Position numbers and translations under genes: made by a program. From the NCBI GenBank assembly GCA_051955535.1, contig JBQCGP010000044.1, forward strand, positions 1-34,892: a DNA stretch of 34,892 bases, written 5' to 3'. The notes beneath the pieces are model-generated. The model saw nothing but the letters and a program-made list of their open reading frames with translations, searched no databases and was not told the DNA's origin. This document shows positions 8,337 through 16,595 of this stretch, in pieces (position 1 is the stretch's first letter; every line of letters starts with the position of its first letter). The DNA comes from 13-2-20CM-68-14 sp051955535. Lineage in GTDB: Bacteria > Actinomycetota > Thermoleophilia > Gaiellales > Gaiellaceae.

Positions 8337-9551
8337 TCATGCGCTCACCGGAGGCGTCTCCGGAGGCACCTCGGCAGCCATCTGACTGTCCGGCGCCGCC
8401 GCGGCGGCGGCCGCCCGTGCTCGGGCGAGGTCGCGGGTGATGTGGACCGCCGCCGAGGCGATCGGCGCGGCGAGCACCAGCCCGATCATCCCGAACACGC
8501 ACCCAGCGCCGATCGTGAGCACGAGGACGGCGAGCGGGTTGAGGTCGAGCGCCGACCCCATCGCGAACGGCTGAACGAGGTTCTGGAGCAACCCGTTCGC
8601 GAGGATGACGACGACGAGCATGACCAGCGCGATGGTCGTCCCTTTCGCGCCGAGCGCGATGATCACGGCGAACGCGCCGGCGACGAACGCGCCGATGAAC
8701 GGGACGTACGCCGTCACGAAGGTGACGACCGCAATCGTCCCGGCGAGTGGGACGCCCAGCGCGAGCGCCGCCAGCCCGACGACGACGCCGTTGAACCCCG
8801 CGACGAGCGTGACGCCGCGGAAGTAGCCCTGAAGCGACCGAATCACCCCGCCGGTGATCGTCTGCGCGACCGGAAGCGGCACCCCGAGGTGGCGATCGAT
8901 CCAGGACCTCATCGTCGGGCCGTCCTTGAGAAGGAAGAAGAGGCTGAGCGCCGCGAGTGAGAGACCGAAGGCCACGGACGTGAGGCCCTGGATCCCGTGG
9001 ATCACGCCTGTCGTCAGCGCCGAGATGATGGCCGGAATGTCCGTCTCGGTCGCGTGTTTCGCGCCGGCCGCGCCGGACTTGTCCACGCCGAGGCTCGTGA
9101 GCCAGCCCTCCGCCTTGTCGGCGGCCTCGCTCGCATTCCTGCCGATCTCCGAGGCCTGGGACGTGATCCCGCCGACCACGATCACCAGTACGACGACCGC
9201 GATGGCCACGGCGCCGAGCAGAACGATTGCCGCTCCGGCCGCGCGCGGGATCTGGTGCGCCGTCAGCCGCCGCACGATCGGCCCGGTCACGGTCGCCACG
9301 ATGGCCGCGGCGACGAGCGGACCGACGATCGTCTGCGTCGTCCCCAGCAGCCAGACGACGCCGGCGAGGAGGAGGAAGAGCCCGACGAGCAGCCACGAGG
9401 TGCGGCCCAGGTCACGCAGCCAGCGCGGCGGCGTGAAGACGGTCGCGAGCTGTCCCGCCTCGGCCGGGCTCAGTTCAACGGCCGGCGTCTCGACGACTCC
9501 GTCGGCACCGTCCCGCTTCAGCAGATGCCGAAAGAAGCCTGCGCGGGCCAT
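8337..9551 (-). CDS. AI-2E family transporter (PerM/TqsA-like permease)
   Basis: A 404-residue membrane protein of the AI-2E family. Hydrophobic segments near the N-terminus are followed by a soluble-looking insert (about 125-190) and a second hydrophobic block with the family's FFLLKDGP motif and the ending GCVFGMIGLVLAAPIASA. It ends in an Ala/Pro-rich tail. The family was named for autoinducer-2 export, but many members are Na+/H+ antiporters or unassigned, so substrate is unknown. I chose the ATG at 9549-9551 because upstream in-frame sequence is the tandem repeat at 9554-9601 and a low-complexity region. Palindrome site 3 at 9614-9630 lies 62 bases upstream and is shared with the divergent gene at 9722. 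Confidence 0.88.
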   Translation of the reverse strand: MARAGFFRHLLKRDGADGVVETPAVELSPAEAGQLATVFTPPRWLRDLGRTSWLLVGLFLLLAGVVWLLGTTQTIVGPLVAAAIVATVTGPIVRRLTAHQIPRAAGAAIVLLGAVAIAVVVLVIVVGGITSQASEIGRNASEAADKAEGWLTSLGVDKSGAAGAKHATETDIPAIISALTTGVIHGIQGLTSVAFGLSLAALSLFFLLKDGPTMRSWIDRHLGVPLPVAQTITGGVIRSLQGYFRGVTLVAGFNGVVVGLAALALGVPLAGTIAVVTFVTAYVPFIGAFVAGAFAVIIALGAKGTTIALVMLVVVILANGLLQNLVQPFAMGSALDLNPLAVLVLTIGAGCVFGMIGLVLAAPIASAAVHITRDLARARAAAAAAAPDSQMAAEVPPETPPVSA

Positions 9552-9553
9552 GA

Positions 9554-9601
9554 TTGACCGTAGGTCCTTCGACACCCTTGACCGATAGTCCTTCGACACC
9601 C
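9554..9601. repeat. tandem direct repeat, two 24-base units
   Basis: Units 9554-9577 and 9578-9601 match at 21 of 24 positions; the three differences are consecutive (TAG versus ATA). On the minus strand each unit carries GTGTCGAAGGAC and CGGTCAA, ending two bases before the permease ATG. Each unit contains AAGGA, but the nearer one is 13 bases from the ATG, which is long for a ribosome site. Confidence 0.7.
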
Positions 9602-9613
9602 GGAACCCCAGCA

Positions 9614-9630
9614 TCACCCGGAGGGGGTGA
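9614..9630. promoter_or_regulatory. palindrome site 3, TCRYCC-N5-GGRYGA (exact, fully symmetric)
   Basis: TCACCC-GGAGG-GGGTGA, the most symmetric copy. Its symmetry extends to 8-base arms CATCACCC/GGGTGATG at 9612-9632. It lies between divergent genes, 62 bases from the permease start and 91 from the ATG at 9722. Confidence 0.7.
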
Positions 9631-9721
9631 TGTACCGGGCGCCCCGCGGACACGACAATCCTGTCACCTGCCGAAGCGGGCGACGCGACGCACAAACAAC
9701 TCTCGCAGGCGGGTGAGCGAG

Positions 9722-10174
9722 ATGGTGGAACCGCAACTGGAACGAATCGACGCCCTGTTCGTCCAGAGTGCGACAGGGTTCTCGAGCGACGCCGACACGG
9801 TGACGTTGCACGGCCTGGCGGACTCGACGGTCTACTTCGCCGACCGGCCGCGCCGGGAGATCGGCCACATCCCATCCAGGCGGTTCGTGTCGCTCTGGGC
9901 CGCCGGCGTCAACAGCTTCGCCGTGGACCCGCCGAACGCCGTCATCTCGTTCCTGGAGGACGAGGGCGGCGGGGCCTCGGACGCGGTGGTCGTCCTGCAC
10001 GAGCCCTCCTTCGACGGGACGGACCTCACGTACCGGGTCGACGTGCTCGAGGGCGAGCTGCCTGCCGAGTCCGGGCCGTGCTCCCTCTTCATCGACGTCT
10101 TCGGCCGCCCGCTCTCACCGGTCTCCGTGGCGGGATCGAAGCGCCGGCAGCTGCGCCAGCCCCGCGGGGTCTAG
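9722..10174 (+). CDS. conserved hypothetical protein
   Basis: A 150-residue soluble protein from the ATG at 9722; GTG at 9713 would add three residues. Visible features are an N-terminal region (SATGFSSDADTVTLHGL), a central segment VYFADRPRREIGHIPSRRFVSLW, then GVNSFAVDPPNAVISF, which looks like a conserved motif, and a C-terminal half of alternating beta-type segments (VVVLHEPSFDGTDLTYRVDVLEG) ending in a basic tail. There is no signal peptide or membrane helix. I recognise the general look of an uncharacterised bacterial family but not a function. It is divergent from the permease gene and shares palindrome site 3 with it. It converges on the BrkB-like gene with 12 bases between stops. Confidence 0.78.
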   Translation: MVEPQLERIDALFVQSATGFSSDADTVTLHGLADSTVYFADRPRREIGHIPSRRFVSLWAAGVNSFAVDPPNAVISFLEDEGGGASDAVVVLHEPSFDGTDLTYRVDVLEGELPAESGPCSLFIDVFGRPLSPVSVAGSKRRQLRQPRGV

Positions 10175-10186
10175 CTAGCCAGGAGA

Positions 10187-11104
10187 TCACCGCCGCCGGA
10201 GATCGCGGCGGGCCGCAAGCGCCGGCGAGAGGCTGGCCGCCCAGACGATCACCGCCGAGCTGAGGGCGAGCCAGAAGTAGATCGCCAGGACCACACCGAA
10301 CCCGCCGTAGTCCTTGGCATAGAGGTCGACCCAGAACTGCATCACGTATCGCGAGACGAGCATCAGGAGGACGAGGCCGACTGAGGTGAGGACCGCAGCA
10401 GGGAGCAGGTCCCGGCGTGTGATCAGCTTGTGCGTCAGGCGCCACGGCGCCCAGACGAAGAACAGCACCAGGAGTGCCGCCCAGCCTAGAGCGAGCGTCT
10501 TTTCGACCCAGAAAGGGCTGCCCTTCAGCTCGGTCAACTGGACGAGCAGCAGCACGATCAGCCCGTAGAGGGCGAGAAGCACAGTCGCGTAAAGCGCCTG
10601 GTCGGTCTGCCGCGTCGGGAGCGGAATTTGCCAGGCCCGCGCGTGTACAAGCTGCAATACACGGCCGAAGCCGAGGCCGAAGAACAGCGCGCTCGCGATC
10701 GCCAACAATGCCGAGCCGAGCTCGTGGGTGCGACCCTCGCCGAGCACGCTATGGATCGTCTGGGCGGTCGGGGTATTCAGGTGGTAGTGGTGAACGACGC
10801 TGTTCGCCAGCGAGTTGGGGTGCGGGTCCAGGTACTCCTCGAGGACGAGCAGCGCCGGAAGAACTGCGACGAGGACGTAGAGGGAAAGAAGCGCCGACTG
10901 GAGCGGCCCATCGACAGCGCGGTACCGCCGCCAGGCGTCGATCGCGACCCCGGGCGGCGAGTCGGGACGTTGCCGATCAACCCATTCCTGGCCGCGCCTC
11001 GACACGGCCGTGGTCCGCTCAGAGACCGCTCCGACCACGGCGGGACGTCGGCGCGGGCGTTTCGGCGAGTCGGGTCCCGTACCTTCTCCAGTACGCTCGT
11101 TCAC
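10187..11104 (-). CDS. YihY/virulence factor BrkB family membrane protein
   Basis: A 305-residue protein read from a GTG at 11102-11104 that overlaps the TGA of the upstream gene by three bases (GGTGA), with GGAG eight bases before it. A basic, Pro-rich cytoplasmic N-terminus is followed by about six membrane helices. The C-terminal part has the family-like YAKDYGGFGVVLAIYFWLALSSAVIVWAA. BrkB/YihY proteins are widespread inner-membrane proteins of unsettled function, and the old RNase BN assignment was withdrawn. It is the last gene of a three-gene operon with the MBL hydrolase and a UPF0104 protein. The open frame extends upstream to 11341, but that extension is shadow translation of the UPF0104 gene. 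Confidence 0.85.
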   Translation of the reverse strand: MNERTGEGTGPDSPKRPRRRPAVVGAVSERTTAVSRRGQEWVDRQRPDSPPGVAIDAWRRYRAVDGPLQSALLSLYVLVAVLPALLVLEEYLDPHPNSLANSVVHHYHLNTPTAQTIHSVLGEGRTHELGSALLAIASALFFGLGFGRVLQLVHARAWQIPLPTRQTDQALYATVLLALYGLIVLLLVQLTELKGSPFWVEKTLALGWAALLVLFFVWAPWRLTHKLITRRDLLPAAVLTSVGLVLLMLVSRYVMQFWVDLYAKDYGGFGVVLAIYFWLALSSAVIVWAASLSPALAARRDLRRR

Positions 11105-12186
11105 CTCGACGGCTCCAGTGCCGGCCGCTTGGGCCGGCGGTACCGGCGCCACAGGAACCCCGCCCCCGCGCCGAGCAGAAGCGTCGGCACGATCGTCAGG
11201 AAGCGGAACAGCAGCACCGCCGCAACGACTCCGGCCCTGTTCCCGCCGAAGCCGACGAGCACCGAGGTGAGACCAACCTCGACGAGCCCGAGCCCGCCGG
11301 GCGTGATCGGTAGCGAGCCGATGATTCGTGCAAGCGACCATCCCGCGAATGCCTCGAGCACGCTCACCTCCCCGGGCCCGACGTCGAGCGCGCGAAGGGA
11401 TGCGAGCAGCACTAAGAACACCGACAGCTGCCCGGCGAGCGTCGTCACGGTCAGGACAGGCCAGCGCCTGCGGAGGAGGCCGAGCGCGCCGGACCGAAAG
11501 CGCACCAGGCTGCTTCCGTCCCAGGTGACCGGTTTGCGGCGAACGAGCTTGAGCGGCCGGTCGGAGATGCGCGCAGCACGGTCGCCGACTTTCGCGGCCA
11601 TCCGCGCGCTCGCGAGTGCCGCCGCGAAGGCGCCGGCGAGGACCACGAACGCCGCCAGGCCGAGCGCGGCAACCGTCTGCAGAGCCGCACCGCTATCGCC
11701 GTGGATCGTCAGCAGGACGAACGCGAGCGCCGGGAAGCCAAGGATCGCCAGCTGGTTCCAGACCCCGGTCAACGTCACCGCGAGGGCGACCGCGCTGGCG
11801 GAGAAGCCCCAGCCGAGGAGCATTGCCGCGGACAGCCCGACCCCGACGGCAGGCCCGCCGGGCGCCACGTAGGTCGAGGCCGTCGAGGCCTGGGTCACCG
11901 TCAGTGCCTGAATGAACCCCAGTCCCGGCAGCGCCGCCATCCACGGAGGCGCAAACGTCACGACGTTGAGCACGACCGTCCCGAGCAACACCACGATCCA
12001 CGCCCACGACAGCTTCTCGACCCGTGCCCAGACTTCGCTGTAGTTCGCGAACTGCGGCAGGACGAAGACGAAGGTGCCGACGATGACCGCGAGCCCCAAC
12101 CCGGCCGCCAGGCCACGCCTGATCCAGCGGTTCCGGTACCAGCGACTCGGCGGGTGCGCGACCGGCTGTTCCAGCTGCGCGGTCAC
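11101..12186 (-). CDS. lysylphosphatidylglycerol synthase TM-region / UPF0104 family protein
   Basis: A 361-residue integral membrane protein with about eight helices, matching the membrane half of MprF and related flippase-like proteins. The motif TYVAPGGPAVGVGLSAAML (about 120-138) and the C-terminal RIIGSLPITPGGLGLVEVGLTSVL, with the typical ITPGGLG(L)VE core, are diagnostic. There is no aminoacyl-transferase domain, so it is not a full LPG synthase; lipid or glycolipid translocation is the usual suggestion. The GTG start at 12184-12186 overlaps the upstream TGA (GTGA), showing translational coupling, and the downstream gene is coupled in the same way. A second, distant UPF0104 gene lies at 18300-19391. 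Confidence 0.87.
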   Translation of the reverse strand: MTAQLEQPVAHPPSRWYRNRWIRRGLAAGLGLAVIVGTFVFVLPQFANYSEVWARVEKLSWAWIVVLLGTVVLNVVTFAPPWMAALPGLGFIQALTVTQASTASTYVAPGGPAVGVGLSAAMLLGWGFSASAVALAVTLTGVWNQLAILGFPALAFVLLTIHGDSGAALQTVAALGLAAFVVLAGAFAAALASARMAAKVGDRAARISDRPLKLVRRKPVTWDGSSLVRFRSGALGLLRRRWPVLTVTTLAGQLSVFLVLLASLRALDVGPGEVSVLEAFAGWSLARIIGSLPITPGGLGLVEVGLTSVLVGFGGNRAGVVAAVLLFRFLTIVPTLLLGAGAGFLWRRYRRPKRPALEPSR

Positions 12187-12923
12187 GTGACCGCCTCGAG
12201 CGCGAGCGTCTCCCCGATCGAGAGGACGCAAACGTCGACCCCGGGAGCGAGCGCACCGGCGAGTCGGGCGAACTCACGCGCGGGGCCGTCGCCTGAGGGC
12301 TCGGCGAACGGCGTGCGGAACGTGCCCCAGTGGATCGGCACCGCGACCTTCGGCCGCAGCAGGCGAAGCGCCTCCGCGGCCCGAGCCGGATCGAGGTGCC
12401 CCGGTCCGAGCTTCGGGCCCCAGCCGGCGACGGGGAGCAACGCGACGTCGACCGGCCCGAGCTCGCTCATCCCCGCGAAGAGGTCGGTGTCGCCCGCGAA
12501 GTAGACGGAGGCCGACGCTTCCAGCACGTAGCCGAGCGAAGGGCTCTTCGCGGAGAACGGCCCGCGGCCCGACGCGTGCTCGGCATGGGTCGCGCGGATG
12601 CGGATTGCACCGACCTCGACCTCCTCCCCCACGTCGATCTCCACGACCCTACCGAAGCCGCGCCGGCGGACGAGCCCGCCGGCGCCGCGCGGGACGATTA
12701 CGAAGAGCTTTTTGTCGAGTTTGCCGAGCGACCTCAGATCGAGGTGGTCGAAATGGGCGTGCGAGATGAGGATCGCGTCGAGCCGCCCAAGGGACTCCGA
12801 GCCCACCTCGGCGCCGCGCCGGAGATGCCAGATTCGAGCACGTAGCACAGGGTCGGTCACGACCCGCGTCTCTTCGAGGTCGAGGACGACCGTGCTGTGC
12901 CCCAGCCAGGTGAGCAGGCTCAA
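12183..12923 (-). CDS. MBL-fold metal-dependent hydrolase (UPF0173/UlaG-like)
   Basis: A 246-residue metallo-beta-lactamase-fold hydrolase. The N-terminus TWLGHSTVVLDL with H9 and the motif HAHFDHLD (55-62) give the metal site; further ligands are H in ATHAEHASG, D in YFAGDTDLF and H in VPIHWGTF. This pattern is that of the UlaG-like/UPF0173 group, which includes L-ascorbate-6-phosphate lactonase and N-acyl-phosphatidylethanolamine phospholipase-D-like enzymes; substrate is not clear. The start is TTG at 12921-12923, with no strong ribosome site. It is the first gene of the operon with UPF0104 and BrkB. Palindrome site 4 lies 42 bases upstream. The pairing with two membrane-lipid-type proteins makes a phospholipid-derived substrate conceivable (inference). 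Confidence 0.88.
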   Translation of the reverse strand: MSLLTWLGHSTVVLDLEETRVVTDPVLRARIWHLRRGAEVGSESLGRLDAILISHAHFDHLDLRSLGKLDKKLFVIVPRGAGGLVRRRGFGRVVEIDVGEEVEVGAIRIRATHAEHASGRGPFSAKSPSLGYVLEASASVYFAGDTDLFAGMSELGPVDVALLPVAGWGPKLGPGHLDPARAAEALRLLRPKVAVPIHWGTFRTPFAEPSGDGPAREFARLAGALAPGVDVCVLSIGETLALEAVT

Positions 12924-12965
12924 CGGTTCTCGTGCCCAGCGAACAGCCCCCGCCGGCCGCGATCA

Positions 12966-12982
12966 TCATCCCCTTCGGATGA
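12966..12982. promoter_or_regulatory. palindrome site 4, TCRYCC-N5-GGRYGA (exact, fully symmetric)
   Basis: TCATCC-CCTTC-GGATGA has perfectly complementary arms. It sits nearly midway in the 107-base divergent gap: 42 bases from the MBL start at 12923 and 48 from the phosphatase-fusion start at 13031. Confidence 0.72.
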
Positions 12983-13030
12983 GGTCGCCGCCGGCGCGCG
13001 GCCTGACAATCGCTTCGGAGCGGGCACGCG

Positions 13031-15076
13031 ATGACGACTACCACCGAACCGGTCTACGGTCGTGCTGCGGCGTGGAGCCCAGCGCGCCCAAAGCTTCGGC
13101 CGCTGCGGCTCGCCGTCGCCTGGCTGGCCTCGGCGGTGGCGCTGTTCGCGGCCGCCGAGATCGTCCCCGGCGCGACCGTCAACGACTTCTGGGGTGCCCT
13201 GGTCGCGACGGCTGCGATTGCAGTCCTGAACGCGCTCATCCCGCCCCTGATCGCCGCTCTGCGCCTCCCGTTCATGCTGCTCGTCGGGCTCGTCCTCGTC
13301 CTGATCGTCGACGCGCTGATCCTGCTCGCCGCCGACCGGATCACAGGCGGAGACCTGAAGGTGGACTCCTTCTGGTCGGCACTCGGCGTCGCCTTCGTCG
13401 CGTCGGCGCTCGTCGTCGTGATCGACGTCGTTCTCGGGACGAACGACGACGACGAGTACACGTTCAAGGTGATCCAGCGGATCGCAAAACGCTCCGGCGG
13501 CCGCACGATCACCGACGCGCCCGGAATCGTCTTCCTCGAGATCGACGGGCTCGCGCTCCCGGTCCTCAAGCGGGCCATGCGGGACGGGAACGCGCCCACA
13601 ATGGCCCGCTGGCTAGCGGACGGCAGCCACCGCTTTGCCGAGTGGGAGACCGACCTCTCCTCACAGACCGGCGCGAGCCAGGCTGGAATCCTGCTCGGCT
13701 CGAACGACAACATCCCAGCGTTCCGGTGGGTCGAGAAGGAGTCGGCGAAGCTGGTCGCATGCTCCGGCCCGCCGGACTGCGCGGAGATCGAGCGCCGCCA
13801 CTCGTCCGGCGAGGGGCTGCTCGCGGACGGCGGCGCGAGCCGCGGCAACCTGCTCTCGGGCGACGCCGACCACGTGATCCTGACCTGCAGCCGGATCGAC
13901 GCCGAGAAACGCGCGAACCCCGGTTACCGGGCCTTCTTCGCCAACGGCTTCAACGTGATCCGCGTGCTCGTGCTGTTCGGCTGGGAGGTGGTACTCGAGT
14001 GGTCGGCCGCCGGGCGCGCCAAGCGCCGCGACGTCCGGCCGCGAGGCCACCGCGGTGGCCTCTATCCGTTCATGCGTGCCGCGCTGTGCGTCGTTGTCCG
14101 TGACCTGATCGTCTACGGCGTCCTCACGGACATGATGAAGGGGCGCCCCGCGATCTACGCGACCTTCTCGAGCTACGACGAGGTGGCCCACCACTCCGGC
14201 CTCGAGCGGGCGGACACCCTCGAGGCCCTGCGGAAACTCGACCAGCAGTTCGCCCGGATCGAGCAGGCACGCGCCTACGCGGCCAGGCCATACGAGATCG
14301 TCGTACTCTCGGATCACGGCCAGACACAGGGCTCGACCTTCAAGCAACGCAACGGCTACAGCCTCGACGAGCTCGTCGAGCGCTCCCTGGGAGGCGCGAG
14401 GGTCACCGGGATCGCCGGCGGTGACGAGCAGAGCGCGGTGGTCGGCAACGCCGCCGCGGAGGCGACTGGGACGCGGCAGAAGCGGCCGAAGAACGACGTT
14501 TCGGACCGCGAGGTGGTCGTGCTCGGGTCGGGAAACCTCGGGTTGATCTACCTGATGGAGGAACGCCGCAGGCTGACGCTCGAGGAGATCCAGGAGCGGT
14601 ATCCGGAACTGCTCCCGACCCTACGCAGCCACCCGCACGTCGGCTGGCTGCTCATCCGCTCGGAGCGCGCCGGCCCTGTCGTGCTCGGCGGGAACGGGAC
14701 GCACTACCTCGCCGAAGGCCGCGTCGACGGCGACGACCCGCTTGAGCAGTTCTCGCCGAACGCGCCGGCGCACCTGCTTCGCACCGACGGCTTCGAGAAC
14801 GTCGCCGACATCATGGTCGGCAGCTTCTACGAGCCCGCGCTCGACGAAGGCTGCGCGTTCGAAGAGCTGATCTCGTTCCACGGCGGGATCGGCGGGCCCC
14901 AGACGCGGCCCTTCCTGCTCTATCCCGCGAACCTGCCGCTTCCGGGCGAGCCGATCGTCGGCGCGGCGGCGGTTCACGACGTGCTCCTCGAATGGCGCCG
15001 GCTCCTGAACGGTCCGAGCTCGCCCGACGCCGCTGCCGAGCACGAGTCGCGGACGCTCCAGCCGGCCGGCCCGTGA
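13031..15076 (+). CDS. holin-4-like membrane domain fused to an alkaline-phosphatase-superfamily hydrolase
   Basis: A 681-residue two-part protein. Residues about 25-135 have four hydrophobic helices with the layout and wording (EIVPGATVNDFWGALVATA, then LRLPFMLLVGLVLVLIVDAL) of the phage-holin superfamily IV / YvlD-like family. From about 163 a type I phosphodiesterase/nucleotide-pyrophosphatase domain follows: D172 in FLEIDGLALPVL, the Thr/Ser of SSQTGASQAG (211-219) as likely nucleophile region, D383 and H387/H388 in SYDEVAHHSG, D428-H429 in LSDHG, and a late SFHGG. These are the expected two-metal ligands. The hydrolase domain is probably membrane-tethered; the side of the membrane is not clear. 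Substrate may be a phosphodiester of envelope or nucleotide type (inference). It is followed by an MFS gene. Palindrome site 4 lies 48 bases upstream. Confidence 0.85.
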   Translation: MTTTTEPVYGRAAAWSPARPKLRPLRLAVAWLASAVALFAAAEIVPGATVNDFWGALVATAAIAVLNALIPPLIAALRLPFMLLVGLVLVLIVDALILLAADRITGGDLKVDSFWSALGVAFVASALVVVIDVVLGTNDDDEYTFKVIQRIAKRSGGRTITDAPGIVFLEIDGLALPVLKRAMRDGNAPTMARWLADGSHRFAEWETDLSSQTGASQAGILLGSNDNIPAFRWVEKESAKLVACSGPPDCAEIERRHSSGEGLLADGGASRGNLLSGDADHVILTCSRIDAEKRANPGYRAFFANGFNVIRVLVLFGWEVVLEWSAAGRAKRRDVRPRGHRGGLYPFMRAALCVVVRDLIVYGVLTDMMKGRPAIYATFSSYDEVAHHSGLERADTLEALRKLDQQFARIEQARAYAARPYEIVVLSDHGQTQGSTFKQRNGYSLDELVERSLGGARVTGIAGGDEQSAVVGNAAAEATGTRQKRPKNDVSDREVVVLGSGNLGLIYLMEERRRLTLEEIQERYPELLPTLRSHPHVGWLLIRSERAGPVVLGGNGTHYLAEGRVDGDDPLEQFSPNAPAHLLRTDGFENVADIMVGSFYEPALDEGCAFEELISFHGGIGGPQTRPFLLYPANLPLPGEPIVGAAAVHDVLLEWRRLLNGPSSPDAAAEHESRTLQPAGP

Positions 15077-15156
15077 CGGTGCTCGTGCTCGTGGCCCTTT
15101 TCTACGCCCAGCGCATTCCGACGACCCAGCCGGGAGCGCCCGAGGCGGCTACGTGA
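15073..15156 (+). CDS. candidate 27-residue peptide bridging two genes
   Basis: A GTG at 15073 overlaps the preceding stop (GTGA) and the frame ends at a TGA that overlaps the GTG start of the next gene (GTGA), so this ORF exactly fills the gap. It would encode a short hydrophobic start (VTVLVLVALFYAQ) and a Pro/Ala tail. No ribosome site precedes it, and the exact fit could be chance, since GTGA joints are common here. Its role could be only to carry ribosomes across to the MFS gene. Confidence 0.3.
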   Translation: MTVLVLVALFYAQRIPTTQPGAPEAAT

Positions 15157-16595
15157 CGGAGCGCCTCGGGGCTGGGGCTCAGGCGGTCGCGCCGCCCGCC
15201 GCGTTCTCCCGGCGGAAGTTCCTCCTTCCGCTCGCGCTCGCGCAGTTCATCTGCAGCTTCGCGGGCTCGAACATGAACGTGATGATCAACGACATCAGCA
15301 AGGACCTGAACACGACCGTTGAGGGAGTCCAGACCGCGATCACGCTCTTCCTGCTGATCATGGCCATCCTGATGATCCCAGGCAGCAAGCTGAGCGACCG
15401 CTGGGGACGAAAGCGCTGCTTCGTCGGCGGCTTGATCCTGTACGGGGCCGGCGCCGTCATCAGCGCAGCGGCCCCGAATCTAGGCGTCCTGATCCTCGGC
15501 AACTCCGTGTTCGAGGGCGTGGGCACGGCGCTGCTGATTCCGCCGGTCTACATCCTCACGACACTGGCGTTCGACGACCTCACCTCCCGCGCCAAGGCCT
15601 TCGGCACGATCATGGGGGCGGCCGGCCTCGGCGCCGCCGCCGGGCCGCTGATCGGCGGCCTGCTCACGACAGGGATCAGCTGGCGGGCGGCCTTCGTGTT
15701 CCAGGCCCTGGTCGTCTTGACGATCATCATCTTGAGCCGGCGCAGCGTCGTCGATCCGCTGCCCGCAGACCCCAACCGCCCCTTCGACACGATCGGAGCG
15801 GTGCTCTCCGGGGTCGGGCTGTTCTTCCTCGTGTTCGCGATCCTGCAGATCGGAACCCACAACGTGCTCGCCGCTGTCTTCGCCGTGATCGGCGCGGTCT
15901 TCCTGACCTGGTTCTTCGTCTACATCCGTCGGCGTGAGCGCGCGGGAAAGGATGTGCTGCTGTCCACCGGGCTGTTCAAGAACCGCACCTCGGACCTCGC
16001 GCTGGTCACGCAGCTGACCCAGTGGCTGATGCTGATGGGGATCTCGTTTGTCGTCGCCGTCTACCTCCAGACCGTTCGCGGCTACAGCGCGATCGAGACC
16101 GGAGTCATCTTCACGGCCGCGACCGTGGGCGTGCTGCTCTCGTCGCTCGGCGCCGAGCGATTCGCCAAGCGCCGCGCGCAGAGGACGTTGATCCTCGCGG
16201 GCTTTGTCGGCACCCTCGCCGGGATCGTGCTCCTGATCGTCATCGTGCGAGCCTGGTCGAACGTGCTCGCCTTCGTCCCCGGGCTCTTCCTGATCGGCGT
16301 GGGGCTCGGACTCATGCTGACTCCTTCGGTGAACGTCGTGCAGTCGAGCTTCCCGGAGGAGCAGCAGGGCGAGATCTCGGGCCTCTCGCGCAGCATCTCG
16401 AACCTCGGCTCTTCCCTCGGCACGGCGATCGCGGGCACCATTCTCGTCTCGGCTGTGGCGACCGGGAGCCGGTCGTATCTGTGGGCGATGATCTCGCTCG
16501 CAGTGGCGGGCGGGATCGGCCTCGTGGCCGCCTGGTTCATCCCCACCAACGCAGGTGGTCCCTCAGTGCGTGACGACCAGCTTCAGCCCGACTAG
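15153..16595 (+). CDS. MFS transporter, DHA2-like drug/metabolite exporter
   Basis: A 480-residue major facilitator with the 14-helix layout of the DHA2 group. Loop 2-3 has the MFS motif A variant GSKLSDRWGRKR; helix 5 has the antiporter motif C-like GAAAGPLIGGLLTTGISWRAAF. The end of the protein has a DHA2-like VQSSFPEEQQGEISGLSRS segment. Such exporters use the proton gradient to expel drugs, dyes or metabolites; substrate cannot be told. The start is the GTG at 15153, with GAGG seven to eight bases before it. It is cotranscribed with the phosphatase fusion upstream. Its last 33 bases overlap the convergent gene that ends at 16563. Confidence 0.88.
   Translation: MTERLGAGAQAVAPPAAFSRRKFLLPLALAQFICSFAGSNMNVMINDISKDLNTTVEGVQTAITLFLLIMAILMIPGSKLSDRWGRKRCFVGGLILYGAGAVISAAAPNLGVLILGNSVFEGVGTALLIPPVYILTTLAFDDLTSRAKAFGTIMGAAGLGAAAGPLIGGLLTTGISWRAAFVFQALVVLTIIILSRRSVVDPLPADPNRPFDTIGAVLSGVGLFFLVFAILQIGTHNVLAAVFAVIGAVFLTWFFVYIRRRERAGKDVLLSTGLFKNRTSDLALVTQLTQWLMLMGISFVVAVYLQTVRGYSAIETGVIFTAATVGVLLSSLGAERFAKRRAQRTLILAGFVGTLAGIVLLIVIVRAWSNVLAFVPGLFLIGVGLGLMLTPSVNVVQSSFPEEQQGEISGLSRSISNLGSSLGTAIAGTILVSAVATGSRSYLWAMISLAVAGGIGLVAAWFIPTNAGGPSVRDDQLQPD

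Noticed and set aside
9552..9875. Upstream extension of the AI-2E permease frame
   Set aside because: It runs through the tandem repeat, the palindrome and the divergent gene; the family's N-terminus starts at 9551.
11105..11341. Upstream extension of the BrkB frame
   Set aside because: It lies inside the UPF0104 gene, and a GTG overlapping that gene's stop with a proper ribosome site gives the real start.
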